Shown here: positions 25,422 to 33,247 of the stretch, piece by piece | Layout: every line of letters begins with the position of its first letter | How positions within the stretch are numbered: the first letter of the stretch is position 1 | NCBI RefSeq assembly: GCF_005848555.1 | Contig: NZ_CP040518.1 | Span: forward strand, 1,921,001-1,985,000 | DNA length: 64,000 bases | Reading direction: 5' to 3' | Source: Blautia sp. SC05B48 | GTDB taxonomy: Bacteria > Bacillota > Clostridia > Lachnospirales > Lachnospiraceae | Notes under the pieces: model-generated | What the model was told of the DNA's origin: nothing | Seen by the model: only the letters and a program-made list of their open reading frames with translations | Database searches by the model: none | Position numbers and translations under genes: made by a program

Positions 25422-25990
25422 TCATGAATCAGAAAACTTTCCAGTCCGGCTTTGATAAATTTGTCGATTACTGTCTGAATCTGTTTCCAGTCATTACAGT
25501 GATTGCGGAGCATCAGTCTGTTGATGGAAAGGCAGCCATTCATTTGAAAATAAAAAACCGATTCTGCCTGTTCAAAGGTCAGGAGGCTGTGTGACATAAG
25601 CCAGGTCACATAGCCTTCTTTTGTATTTTCTGCTATTTTTTCCAGAAGAATAGGGGCAATTGCATCATCCAGAAACAGTGCCCTGTATTGTGATTCCATC
25701 TGTATTTTCTGACAGAACGGATAGGAACAGCTTTTTTGATTTAGACAGAATAAATGATCTACAGTTGTTAACATATCCTGAGTCATATCATTAAAAATAT
25801 CTGATAATACATCATGGATATCGTAGTAATGAAGATAAAAAGTGCCACGGTTGATTTCAGCATTTTTGCAGATCTCTGTAACTGTAATTTTCGTAAAACT
25901 TTTCTGATTTAACAACTCTAAGAACGTATCTTTTATGGTTTGCCTGGTATAGCGGGTACGGCGATCTTGTTTTCTCGTTTTTTCTGACAT
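25343..25990 (-). CDS. TetR family transcriptional regulator
   Basis: The 215-residue protein has the TetR helix-turn-helix (TRQTIKDTFLELLNQKSFTKITVTEIC, then NAEINRGTFYLHYYDIHDVL) and a helical ligand domain with a C-terminal TetR_C_7-like region. ATG at 25990 has AGGAG upstream. It is divergent from the CooC operon and an inverted-repeat operator lies between them. The last 26 codons lie antisense to the DUF3786 gene. Confidence 0.85.
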   Translation of the reverse strand: MSEKTRKQDRRTRYTRQTIKDTFLELLNQKSFTKITVTEICKNAEINRGTFYLHYYDIHDVLSDIFNDMTQDMLTTVDHLFCLNQKSCSYPFCQKIQMESQYRALFLDDAIAPILLEKIAENTKEGYVTWLMSHSLLTFEQAESVFYFQMNGCLSINRLMLRNHCNDWKQIQTVIDKFIKAGLESFLIHDQREENASDNFCSKISPTVTASSTLR

Positions 25991-26023
25991 TATATACTCC
26001 TGTATTAGTTAGTATCATATAAT

Positions 26024-26053
26024 TTCTCAACAATTTTTCTGATGTGTTGAGTA
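26024..26053. promoter_or_regulatory. Second copy of the inverted-repeat operator, before the CooC operon
   Basis: TTCTCAACA (26024-26032) and TGTTGAG (26045-26051) repeat the half-sites seen at 24283-24313, with a 12-bp spacer. The site lies between the divergent TetR and CooC genes, 44 bp before the matching promoter core. Confidence 0.7.
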
Positions 26054-26079
26054 ACCATACAAATCTCACAGATTGATTA

Positions 26080-26129
26080 TTGTAATTTATATAGTAACAA
26101 CTATAATGAGGTTTAAAGAAAAAGTCAAC
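26080..26129 (+). promoter_or_regulatory. Shared promoter core B driving the CooC-MoxR-VWA operon
   Basis: TTGTAA (26080-26085) and TATAAT (26102-26107) are spaced 16 bp apart, then GAGGTTTAAAGAAAAAGTCAAC. This is nearly the same as promoter core A at 24340-24389. Confidence 0.7.
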
Positions 26130-26158
26130 AGATTGTTCAGAATTTTAGGAGGAAAAAC

Positions 26159-26929
26159 ATGGGACATGTAATTGCAGTATCAGGAAAAGGTGGCGTAGGG
26201 AAAACAACCCTTTGTGGATTGTTGATTCAATATTTATGTGAAAATGGAAAACATCCGGTTTTAGCTGTAGATGCAGATGCAAATGCGAATTTGAATGAAG
26301 TGCTCGGCGTTGAACCGGAGATTACACTCGGAGAACTGAGAGAAGAGATTGAACGTGCAGGAGTTGATCCACGGTATCAGATTCCGACAGGAATAACAAA
26401 ACAGGCTTATCTGGAAATGCGTCTCTCCGATGCAATTGCAGAAGAAGATGATTATGATTTGATGGTAATGGGGCGAACCCAGGGACAGGGCTGCTATTGT
26501 TTTGTAAATGGTCTTGTGCAGACCCAGGTTCAGAAACTGCAAAGCCATTATCCATATATTGTGGTTGATAACGAAGCAGGTATGGAACATATCAGCAGAG
26601 GAATCCTGCCAATGATGGAAGTTGCGATTCTTGTAAGTGACTGTTCCAGAAGAGGTGTTCAGGCGGCCGGACGTATTGCAAAGCTGATGAAGGAGTTAAA
26701 CTTTAAACCACAGAAAACCGGATTGATCGTGAATCGTGTTCCAGATGGAAAACTGGATGCCGGAACTCTGGAAGAAATCCGAAATCAGGGACTGGAATTG
26801 TTAGGGGTTGTGCCACATGATGACCAGGTATATCAGTATGACTGTGATGGAAAGCCGATCATACAGCTTCCGAAAGATTCTCCTGTAAGAAGTGCACTGG
26901 GAGAAATTGTAAAGAAGTTGGGATTGTGA
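26159..26929 (+). CDS. CooC-type nickel-insertion ATPase 1
   Basis: The 256-residue MinD-like ATPase has the deviant Walker A GKGGVGKTT (residues 10-18), DADANANL as switch I and VVDNEAGMEH as switch II/Walker B. It has a C-Y-C motif at residues 112 and 114, the same position as the nickel-binding CXC of CooC1 from Carboxydothermus. CooC dimers load nickel into CO dehydrogenase C-clusters. It heads an operon with MoxR and VWA genes. No CODH gene is in the window. AGGAGG precedes ATG 26159. Confidence 0.85.
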   Translation: MGHVIAVSGKGGVGKTTLCGLLIQYLCENGKHPVLAVDADANANLNEVLGVEPEITLGELREEIERAGVDPRYQIPTGITKQAYLEMRLSDAIAEEDDYDLMVMGRTQGQGCYCFVNGLVQTQVQKLQSHYPYIVVDNEAGMEHISRGILPMMEVAILVSDCSRRGVQAAGRIAKLMKELNFKPQKTGLIVNRVPDGKLDAGTLEEIRNQGLELLGVVPHDDQVYQYDCDGKPIIQLPKDSPVRSALGEIVKKLGL

Positions 26930-27014
26930 GTTGGAGGATTGAAAGTTTGAAGATTGAGCAAACAGAAATATTATCTGATTTGGTATAACCAATTGCAAAG
27001 AAAGGAAAATCTTC

Positions 27015-27947
27015 ATGAGAAATCATTGGACAGAAATAGAAAAATATTTAGAAGACCAGAAGATAGCGCAGGAACTGATTGGAGAACTGAGAGATTTTCA
27101 CATGCGTTATGAGGTAGAAAATCAAGTAAAGGAACGGGTAGAAAAACCGGATATCCTATTTTATGGGAAAAAGATTCTGGAAATGTCAATAGCAGCGCTT
27201 CTTCAGGGAGATAACCTGTTACTTTCCGGTGCGAAAGCTACAGGAAAAAATGTACTATGTGAGACACTGGCATGGATATTCGGAAGACCGGAATACGACA
27301 TTTCTTTTCATGTAAATACAGACAGTGCCGATCTGATTGGAACGGATACCTTTATAAATAATGAGGTTCGCCTTCGGAAAGGCCCTATCTACCAATGCGC
27401 GGAATTTGGAGGATTTGGAATCCTGGACGAAATCAATATGGCAAAAAATGATGCGGTTTCTGTACTGCATGCCACACTGGATCATCGGCGCAGAATCGAT
27501 ATTCCAGGATATAACAGGATTTTACTTCATCCGGCAACACGATTTATCGGTACGATGAATTATGGTTACGCAGGTACCAGAGAACTAAATGAAGCATTGG
27601 TTTCAAGGTTTATGGTAATTGATATGCCTGAAATGGATGAGGATAGTGTCCTTTTTGTATTGAGACAACATTTTCCAGATGGGAAAAAAAGTGCGCTGAA
27701 AGCTTTTGCAGGACTGTTTCTGGATTTGCAGATCAAAGCTTATCATGGAGAAATCTCAACAAAATCTCTTGACCTAAGAGGATTGGTTTCTGCTGTAAAA
27801 GCAACAAAAAGCGGACTTTCTCCAATTGATGCAATCCAGATGGGGATCATAAATAAAAGTTTTGATGTATTTGAAAAAGAGATCGTAGAAGATGTGGTTT
27901 CTACCAGAATCCCATCTTCCTGGACCGGAAAAGATATATGGGGGTAA
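27015..27947 (+). CDS. MoxR-type AAA+ ATPase
   Basis: The 310-residue protein has a AAA core with LLLSGAKATGKNVLCETLAW as the P-loop. The residue after GK is Asn rather than the usual Thr or Ser. Walker B is FGILDEINMAK, sensor 1 is FIGTMNYGYAG and the Arg finger is NEALVSRF. It pairs with the VWA gene seven bases downstream, as CbbQ/CbbO, NorQ/NorD and CoxD/CoxE do. Such pairs remodel metallo-enzymes in an ATP-dependent way. With CooC as neighbour, a CODH or another nickel enzyme is the likely client. Confidence 0.82.
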   Translation: MRNHWTEIEKYLEDQKIAQELIGELRDFHMRYEVENQVKERVEKPDILFYGKKILEMSIAALLQGDNLLLSGAKATGKNVLCETLAWIFGRPEYDISFHVNTDSADLIGTDTFINNEVRLRKGPIYQCAEFGGFGILDEINMAKNDAVSVLHATLDHRRRIDIPGYNRILLHPATRFIGTMNYGYAGTRELNEALVSRFMVIDMPEMDEDSVLFVLRQHFPDGKKSALKAFAGLFLDLQIKAYHGEISTKSLDLRGLVSAVKATKSGLSPIDAIQMGIINKSFDVFEKEIVEDVVSTRIPSSWTGKDIWG

Positions 27948-27953
27948 GCTTGT

Positions 27954-29771
27954 ATGGAGGATGTCAGATGGCCGGCGGAACAACTGGAAGAACATCGTCT
28001 GGAGATCAGTAATCGTATCAGAAATCTTTTTTGGACAGTCAGTGGTGATTATGATATAGAATTTGAACCGGACACAGAAAAATATGTTTATTCAAAACAA
28101 ACGGTTCTATATGAGGCAGTGAAGCAGGGTGCCTTTGCACGATATTTTGATCAGAAGAAACTTGGCATGTATTTGATGAAAAAATTACATTTTTCTGCTG
28201 GAGAAGATATGCTCTTGCCTCTTGCTGGATTATGCATGGATGCTGCAGTGAATCGTTTTATCATTCGAGAACGTTTGGGAACAAAGGAAATCAGAGAACA
28301 GGCGTTCAGAGAATTGGAAAAGGCCGAGGAAGAGCAGGTATCAGACAAAGCTGGAACAGACCTGATTCACAGGATTAGGCTTCTGTATATAAGGCATGTT
28401 CTGGAGAACACAGACGATGAGGGAATGGATCCACAGGCAGAGATTGCATTGTACAAGATTCTTTCTTTGAAGGATGCGGAAAATACGGAAGAGGTCATAA
28501 ACGTGATAGATGAGATTTATAATCATGTTCTGGATCCCTCTTTTGAAAAAAGGAATGGAAATCTGGAGAAGATTCTGAATTTACCGGATATGGCGTTGGC
28601 CAATGACGCGTGGCAGGAATGCATGACGGATGAACAGATGGAAGACATCATTCAAAAATATCTTTCTAATCTCAAAAAAAAGATGATGAGTCTGGATATC
28701 AGAAACAAAAAGAAAAAAAGATTTTATTTCTCTCCGGAAAATGAAGAAGTTTCGGAAAGCTCGGAGAATATAAATCCACAGGCAGTGCGACGGATACGGG
28801 AATATGTGGAACTGAATTACGGGAAATCGCATCTAAGTGAATCGGAGCAGGCCAGAATCAACCGGAAATTTTGTACAGGAATCCACAAAAACTGTATCCT
28901 GTATCTTACAGATGGAATTTTACAGAACCCAGTCATAAAAAATAATCAATACCGTTTTTCTCAGCTGCAGTTTGAAAAAAATAAAGCCTATTATGGAAAT
29001 AATCACTGGATCATCAAAAGAAATATTTCTGTGTTGGCAGAGTCACTGAAACGGGCATTTATAATCCGAAAGGATGATTCTGTCAGCAGATCTGATGCAG
29101 GGCAGCTTGTTCCTGAGAGGTTATGGAAAATTGGAAGAACAGACGATGACAAGTTATTTAATAGAAAAAAGAGATCTGAAGATTCTGAGTTTGTAATAGA
29201 CGTCCTGATTGATTCCAGTGGTTCCCAAGCTGGCAGACAGGCTCAGGTAGCGGCTCAGGGATATATTATCAGTGAAGCATTAAGCCAGGCAGGAATTCCT
29301 CATCGGGTGACAGGATACTGTGCTTTCTGGGGATATACAGTACTTCAGAGATTTCGGGATTATGAAGATCCAAGGGAAACAAATGAAAGAATCTTTCAAT
29401 TCCGGGCATATGCCAATAACAGAGATGGGCTTGCACTGAAAACCGTCTGTTCCTCTCTCATGGAGCGACCGGAAAAAAATAAGATTTTAATCGTATTAAG
29501 TGATGGAAAACCCTGTGATATGAGCATACAACGACCAGGAACCCGCCAGCCCAAGATCTATGACGGAGAAGGAGCTGTGAAAGATACTGCTTATGAGGTG
29601 CGTCGGGCCAGAAATCAGGGAATTTTCGTGATTGGTATTTTTGTAGGGAATGAAGAAGAACTCTCCGTGGAAAAGAGAATCTATGGAAAAGACTTTGCCT
29701 ATATTCGTAATATCAGCAATTTTTCCCGTATGGTAGGAACTTTTTTGCGAAGACAAATTGATATGGAATGA
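27954..29771 (+). CDS. VWA-domain protein, partner of the MoxR ATPase
   Basis: The 605-residue protein has a long helical N-terminal part (residues 1-400) and a C-terminal von Willebrand A domain. The MIDAS motif is DVLIDSSGSQAGRQ (about residue 420) and a later loop is IVLSDGKPCD. The layout matches CbbO/NorD/CoxE-type adaptors, which bind the client through the VWA domain. The start at 27954 is an ATG or TTG region close behind MoxR, so translation is coupled. A zinc ribbon gene follows after 16 bp. Confidence 0.82.
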   Translation: MEDVRWPAEQLEEHRLEISNRIRNLFWTVSGDYDIEFEPDTEKYVYSKQTVLYEAVKQGAFARYFDQKKLGMYLMKKLHFSAGEDMLLPLAGLCMDAAVNRFIIRERLGTKEIREQAFRELEKAEEEQVSDKAGTDLIHRIRLLYIRHVLENTDDEGMDPQAEIALYKILSLKDAENTEEVINVIDEIYNHVLDPSFEKRNGNLEKILNLPDMALANDAWQECMTDEQMEDIIQKYLSNLKKKMMSLDIRNKKKKRFYFSPENEEVSESSENINPQAVRRIREYVELNYGKSHLSESEQARINRKFCTGIHKNCILYLTDGILQNPVIKNNQYRFSQLQFEKNKAYYGNNHWIIKRNISVLAESLKRAFIIRKDDSVSRSDAGQLVPERLWKIGRTDDDKLFNRKKRSEDSEFVIDVLIDSSGSQAGRQAQVAAQGYIISEALSQAGIPHRVTGYCAFWGYTVLQRFRDYEDPRETNERIFQFRAYANNRDGLALKTVCSSLMERPEKNKILIVLSDGKPCDMSIQRPGTRQPKIYDGEGAVKDTAYEVRRARNQGIFVIGIFVGNEEELSVEKRIYGKDFAYIRNISNFSRMVGTFLRRQIDME

Positions 29772-29787
29772 AAATGGAGAAATCACT

Positions 29788-29982
29788 ATGGGTAAAATTG
29801 AATTTGCCAATTGCCAGGATGTAAGAAATCAGAAAAAGATACAGGAATTAGATTGTCCACGCTGTCATGAACCGGGAGGCATTGAAGCCTTTGTGAAAGA
29901 CGGGATACTTGCAGAGGACGGAGTATGTGATAACTGCGGATATATTCTTCCAGAAGGAACAGAACTGGAGGAAGTGGAGTAA
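29788..29982 (+). CDS. Small double-CxxC zinc ribbon protein
   Basis: The 64-residue protein starts MGKIEFANCQDVRNQ and has CPRC and CDNCG knuckles about 27 residues apart, then an acidic tail. ATG at 29788 has GGAG at 8 bp, and the ATG at 29758 lies inside the VWA gene and lacks one. It could be a metal carrier or a scaffold for the MoxR-VWA pair. The family is not recognised. Confidence 0.65.
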   Translation: MGKIEFANCQDVRNQKKIQELDCPRCHEPGGIEAFVKDGILAEDGVCDNCGYILPEGTELEEVE

Positions 29983-30118
29983 GAAGCATTTAAGAGAGAT
30001 ATTTGATGTAATGGCAAAATAGACATTATATTAATTTAATTATTTTTCGAAAACAGTTTGAAGTATGGTCATATGTAATGCTTATTATTTAGAAAAAAGA
30101 AAAGGAGTAAATATAGAG

Positions 30119-30868
30119 ATGAAAATAGCAGTTTGCGGAAAAGGTGGATGTGGAAAAAGTACAGTAACCAGTCTTTTGGCTAAGGCTTTAGCCAGACGAG
30201 GAAAAGAAATTTTGGTAATTGATTCCGATGAATCTAATTATGGTCTGCACCGACAGCTAGGTATGAAGCTTCCCAGAGATTTTACAGACTATTTCGGTGG
30301 TAAGCAAAATGTTTTAAATGATATGATGTTATCAAAATTTACTCATCAGTTTTTTGAGGAAACTTGGACTATAGATGATATACCAGAAGATTATTATAGC
30401 CTGAAGGACGGTGTAAAACTGATGACCAGTGGAAAAATTCATCAGGCAAATGAAGGGTGTTCTTGTGCTATGGGAACTGTTATGACTCAATTCATCCAAA
30501 ATCTCAGGCTTACAGAAGACCAATTTGCGCTAATGGATATGGAGGCTGGTATTGAACACTTTGGACGTGGAATTGATAACGGTGTAGATCTGATATTGAT
30601 AATCATAGATCCATCCTATGAATCCCTACAGCTTTCCAAAAAAATCGGGGAATTATCGGAAAGTATTCGAAAACCATTTTATTACGTTCTCAATAAAGTA
30701 ACAAAAGAGAATCAGGAAATGATGTATGAAGCTGTATGGAATTCAAGTCGAGTCGCTGTATCTCTTAGTGCGGATCCTGGTATTATGGGAGAGGGACTGA
30801 TGGGGAAAGAACTATCAGAAAAACCAGATGCTATTGAAAACTTAACAGAATTTCTACTTTCTATTTAA
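30119..30868 (+). CDS. CooC-type nickel-insertion ATPase 2
   Basis: The 249-residue protein begins MKIAVCGKGGCGKSTVTSLL, with the deviant Walker A and an extra Cys. It also has DSDESNYGLHRQLG (switch I), LMDMEAGIEHFGRG (switch II) and a C-S-C motif at residues 114 and 116, equal to the nickel site of CooC. It has its own 137-bp leader after the zinc ribbon gene. Two CooC paralogues may serve two clients or two steps. The start at 30119 has AAAGGAG at 11 bp. Confidence 0.82.
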   Translation: MKIAVCGKGGCGKSTVTSLLAKALARRGKEILVIDSDESNYGLHRQLGMKLPRDFTDYFGGKQNVLNDMMLSKFTHQFFEETWTIDDIPEDYYSLKDGVKLMTSGKIHQANEGCSCAMGTVMTQFIQNLRLTEDQFALMDMEAGIEHFGRGIDNGVDLILIIIDPSYESLQLSKKIGELSESIRKPFYYVLNKVTKENQEMMYEAVWNSSRVAVSLSADPGIMGEGLMGKELSEKPDAIENLTEFLLSI

Positions 30869-30946
30869 AGAATGAGGAGATTTACTGTGGATATATGATA
30901 AAAGAACACCAGATCATACAGCTATAATTTGTAATATTACATCCAC

Positions 30947-30975
30947 TTGACGCAAGAAATAAGCAGTGATATACT
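30947..30975 (+). promoter_or_regulatory. Promoter of the LytTR/GHKL two-component system
   Basis: TTGACG (30947-30952) and TATACT (30970-30975) are separated by 17 bp. They lie about 97 bp before the response regulator gene. Confidence 0.7.
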
Positions 30976-31071
30976 GAACCAAAAGTTATTTATAAAATAA
31001 CAATAAAAACCTGGGACTATATTGTGTGATTGAACAGTTACAAAGAATGTAATTCTTGTGGAGGGTATAGG

Positions 31072-31776
31072 ATGATACAGATTGCAATTGTGGAAGATGA
31101 AGAAATTTATGTAAAACAATTAACAGAGTATATCCGAAAATATCAAACGGAAAGGGGAAGATCAATAAAGGTTACGGTATTTGGTGATGGAGAAGATATC
31201 ACTGAGAATTACAGTGGCGGTTTTGACATTATTCTGATGGATATTCAGATGCGGTTCATGGACGGTATGACAGCAGCAGAAAAAATCCGTCAGATGGATC
31301 AGAAAGTAATTATTATGTTTATTACAAATATGATTCAATATGCAGTACGTGGATATGAAGTTGATGCAATGGATTATGTAGTAAAACCAGTTGAGTACTT
31401 TTCTTTTTCGCAGAAACTGGATAAAGCAGTTGGACGTATGCGCTCTGAGGTTAAAGAATTTCTTACGATTCCGATTGGGGAAGGAGTTGTAAAGATAGAT
31501 ATAGCAGATATCTATTTTATTGAGGGGCAGAGACATAATGTAATTTATTATACTTCGAGAGGAGATTACTGTTCAAGAATTACGATGAAAGAACTCGAAG
31601 AAAAACTTGCGGTACATAATTTTTTTCGATGTGCAAAGGGATATCTGGTAAATATGAATCATGTAGAGGGATTTGTTGGTTCTGATTGTGTGATCCATAA
31701 TGTACATATACCTGTCAGCAGAACCAGAAAAAAAGAATTCATGAATGTGCTTCTGCAAAACCTCAATATGGAATGA
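31072..31776 (+). CDS. LytTR family response regulator
   Basis: The 234-residue protein has a receiver domain (MIQIAIVEDEE, phospho-Asp in IILMDIQM, Lys in DYVVKPVEY). A C-terminal LytTR DNA-binding domain follows (IADIYFIEGQRHNVIYYT, then FFRCAKGYLVNMNHV). LytTR domains bind paired direct repeats spaced two helical turns apart, and such a pair lies before the GH3 genes (33129-33157). GGAGGG precedes ATG 31072. The stop overlaps the longer kinase start (ATGA). Confidence 0.88.
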   Translation: MIQIAIVEDEEIYVKQLTEYIRKYQTERGRSIKVTVFGDGEDITENYSGGFDIILMDIQMRFMDGMTAAEKIRQMDQKVIIMFITNMIQYAVRGYEVDAMDYVVKPVEYFSFSQKLDKAVGRMRSEVKEFLTIPIGEGVVKIDIADIYFIEGQRHNVIYYTSRGDYCSRITMKELEEKLAVHNFFRCAKGYLVNMNHVEGFVGSDCVIHNVHIPVSRTRKKEFMNVLLQNLNME

Positions 31777-31799
31777 TTTCATGCGAAATGGAGGATACT

Positions 31800-33107
31800 A
31801 TGTTATATCAGGATATTCCGAGAATTTATACGGCAATAGCAGAGTGGGGATCATGTCTGGTTTATCTTTATATCCTAAAAAAAGAAAACATGAAATCTGT
31901 ACATTTTCTTACAGGCAGTCTTTTCATGTTGGCAATGCAGAGTATCTTTCTGACTTTGACAGGCAGCGTAACTGAAATTTTGTGGGTTCCCTGTATGATG
32001 ATCGCTGCAGGTATGATGTATGGATTTCTTATGGTCGGAGGAAATATGAAGCCTCTGGGAGCGGCTTATTGCTGTGCCCGTGCATTTGTTCTTGCTGAGT
32101 TTGTAGCTTCGCTGCAGTGGCAGATTGTATCTATTGTACAGGCATGGGGGAATCAAAGCATCTGGGTTGAAATTCTGATCACGATGGTTATTTTTGGAGG
32201 CTGCTTTACTATTAATATTTATTTAGAAAAAGATCTCCTGAAGCAGAATTATCTTGAACAGATGACAGTAAAGGAAGTAGCAGCGGCGGCAATCATGGCT
32301 GTTGCAATCTTTGCTTTTAGTAATCTGAGATTTTTAAATGAAAATGCACCATTTGCGAGCAGAGAACGTGCAGATATTTTTTCTATCAGAACACTGATCG
32401 ATTTTGGAGGAATTGCAATCCTGCATGCTTATCAGAGCAGGATCAGTGAGTATGTTGCCGAGAAAGAACTTTCAGTAATGAACGTGATGCTGAAAAGCCA
32501 GTATGATCAATACCGAAATTATCAGGACAGCCTGGATCTTATACAAATGAAATACCATGATCTGAAACACCAGATAACGGGACTTCGTGCGGAATCAGAT
32601 GAAGAGAAACGAAAAAAATGGATTGATTCCATGGAAAAGGAAATCGCTGCCTTTGAAAATATAAGCAGAACGGGGAATCAGGTACTTGATACGATTTTGG
32701 CAGCTAAGATTTTCCATTGTCGAAAAAATCATATACAGATTACCTGTGTGGCAGATGGAAAATTATTGGATCATATGCATGTAACAGATATATGTTCTAT
32801 ATTTGGAAATGCTTTGGATAATGCGATTGAACATGTAATTTTGATTTCAGATCCGGAAAAAAGACTGATCCATCTGACAGTATCCGCTCAAAAAGGATTT
32901 GTGTTTATCAAGATAGAGAATTATTGTGAAGCAGAAATTTCCAAAAATGAAGAAGATCTGATTACAACAACAAAAAAGGATAGTAAAAACCATGGTTTTG
33001 GATTGAAGAGTATTCGTAAAGCTGTAGAAAAATATGATGGTTCTGTAGTATTTGGAGTACAGCAGAACTGGTTTGAATTAAAGATTCTTTTACCCAGAGT
33101 ATTGTAA
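31800..33107 (+). CDS. GHKL-type sensor histidine kinase
   Basis: The 435-residue protein has about six transmembrane segments in residues 1-200, then a coiled-coil linker. The H-box is MKYHDLKHQITGL, the N-box is IFGNALDNAIEH, and the G-box is KNHGFGLKSIRKAV. This is the AgrC/ComD-like layout, which often senses peptides, though no peptide gene is seen here. ATG 31800 with GGAGG at 5 bp is preferred. ATG 31773, which overlaps the regulator stop, is the alternative. Confidence 0.85.
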   Translation: MLYQDIPRIYTAIAEWGSCLVYLYILKKENMKSVHFLTGSLFMLAMQSIFLTLTGSVTEILWVPCMMIAAGMMYGFLMVGGNMKPLGAAYCCARAFVLAEFVASLQWQIVSIVQAWGNQSIWVEILITMVIFGGCFTINIYLEKDLLKQNYLEQMTVKEVAAAAIMAVAIFAFSNLRFLNENAPFASRERADIFSIRTLIDFGGIAILHAYQSRISEYVAEKELSVMNVMLKSQYDQYRNYQDSLDLIQMKYHDLKHQITGLRAESDEEKRKKWIDSMEKEIAAFENISRTGNQVLDTILAAKIFHCRKNHIQITCVADGKLLDHMHVTDICSIFGNALDNAIEHVILISDPEKRLIHLTVSAQKGFVFIKIENYCEAEISKNEEDLITTTKKDSKNHGFGLKSIRKAVEKYDGSVVFGVQQNWFELKILLPRVL

Positions 33108-33125
33108 TACTCTGGGTATTTTTGT
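33091..33125 (+). terminator. Rho-independent terminator at the end of the kinase gene
   Basis: A perfect 13-bp stem (33091-33103 and 33106-33118) encloses GT and is followed by a T-run. The stem overlaps the kinase stop codon. Confidence 0.85.
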
Positions 33126-33128
33126 ATT

Positions 33129-33189
33129 TTGTGCCATATTTGCTGCATCTTGTGCCAAAAACGGCACGAAATAATGACCATGTTATAGT
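33129..33189 (+). promoter_or_regulatory. Putative LytTR operator and promoter of the GH3 operon
   Basis: TTGTGCCA occurs twice, at 33129-33136 and 33150-33157, exactly 21 bp apart and in the same direction. This is the spacing bound by LytTR dimers. The second copy ends just upstream of where a -35 box would lie, and TATAGT (33184-33189) is a plausible -10. No good -35 is present, as expected for an activated promoter. Confidence 0.65.
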
Positions 33190-33247
33190 AATGCCAACAG
33201 GAAATGATACCTGAAAAAGACAAGAGAGTCAAAGGAGGAAAAAGAGA

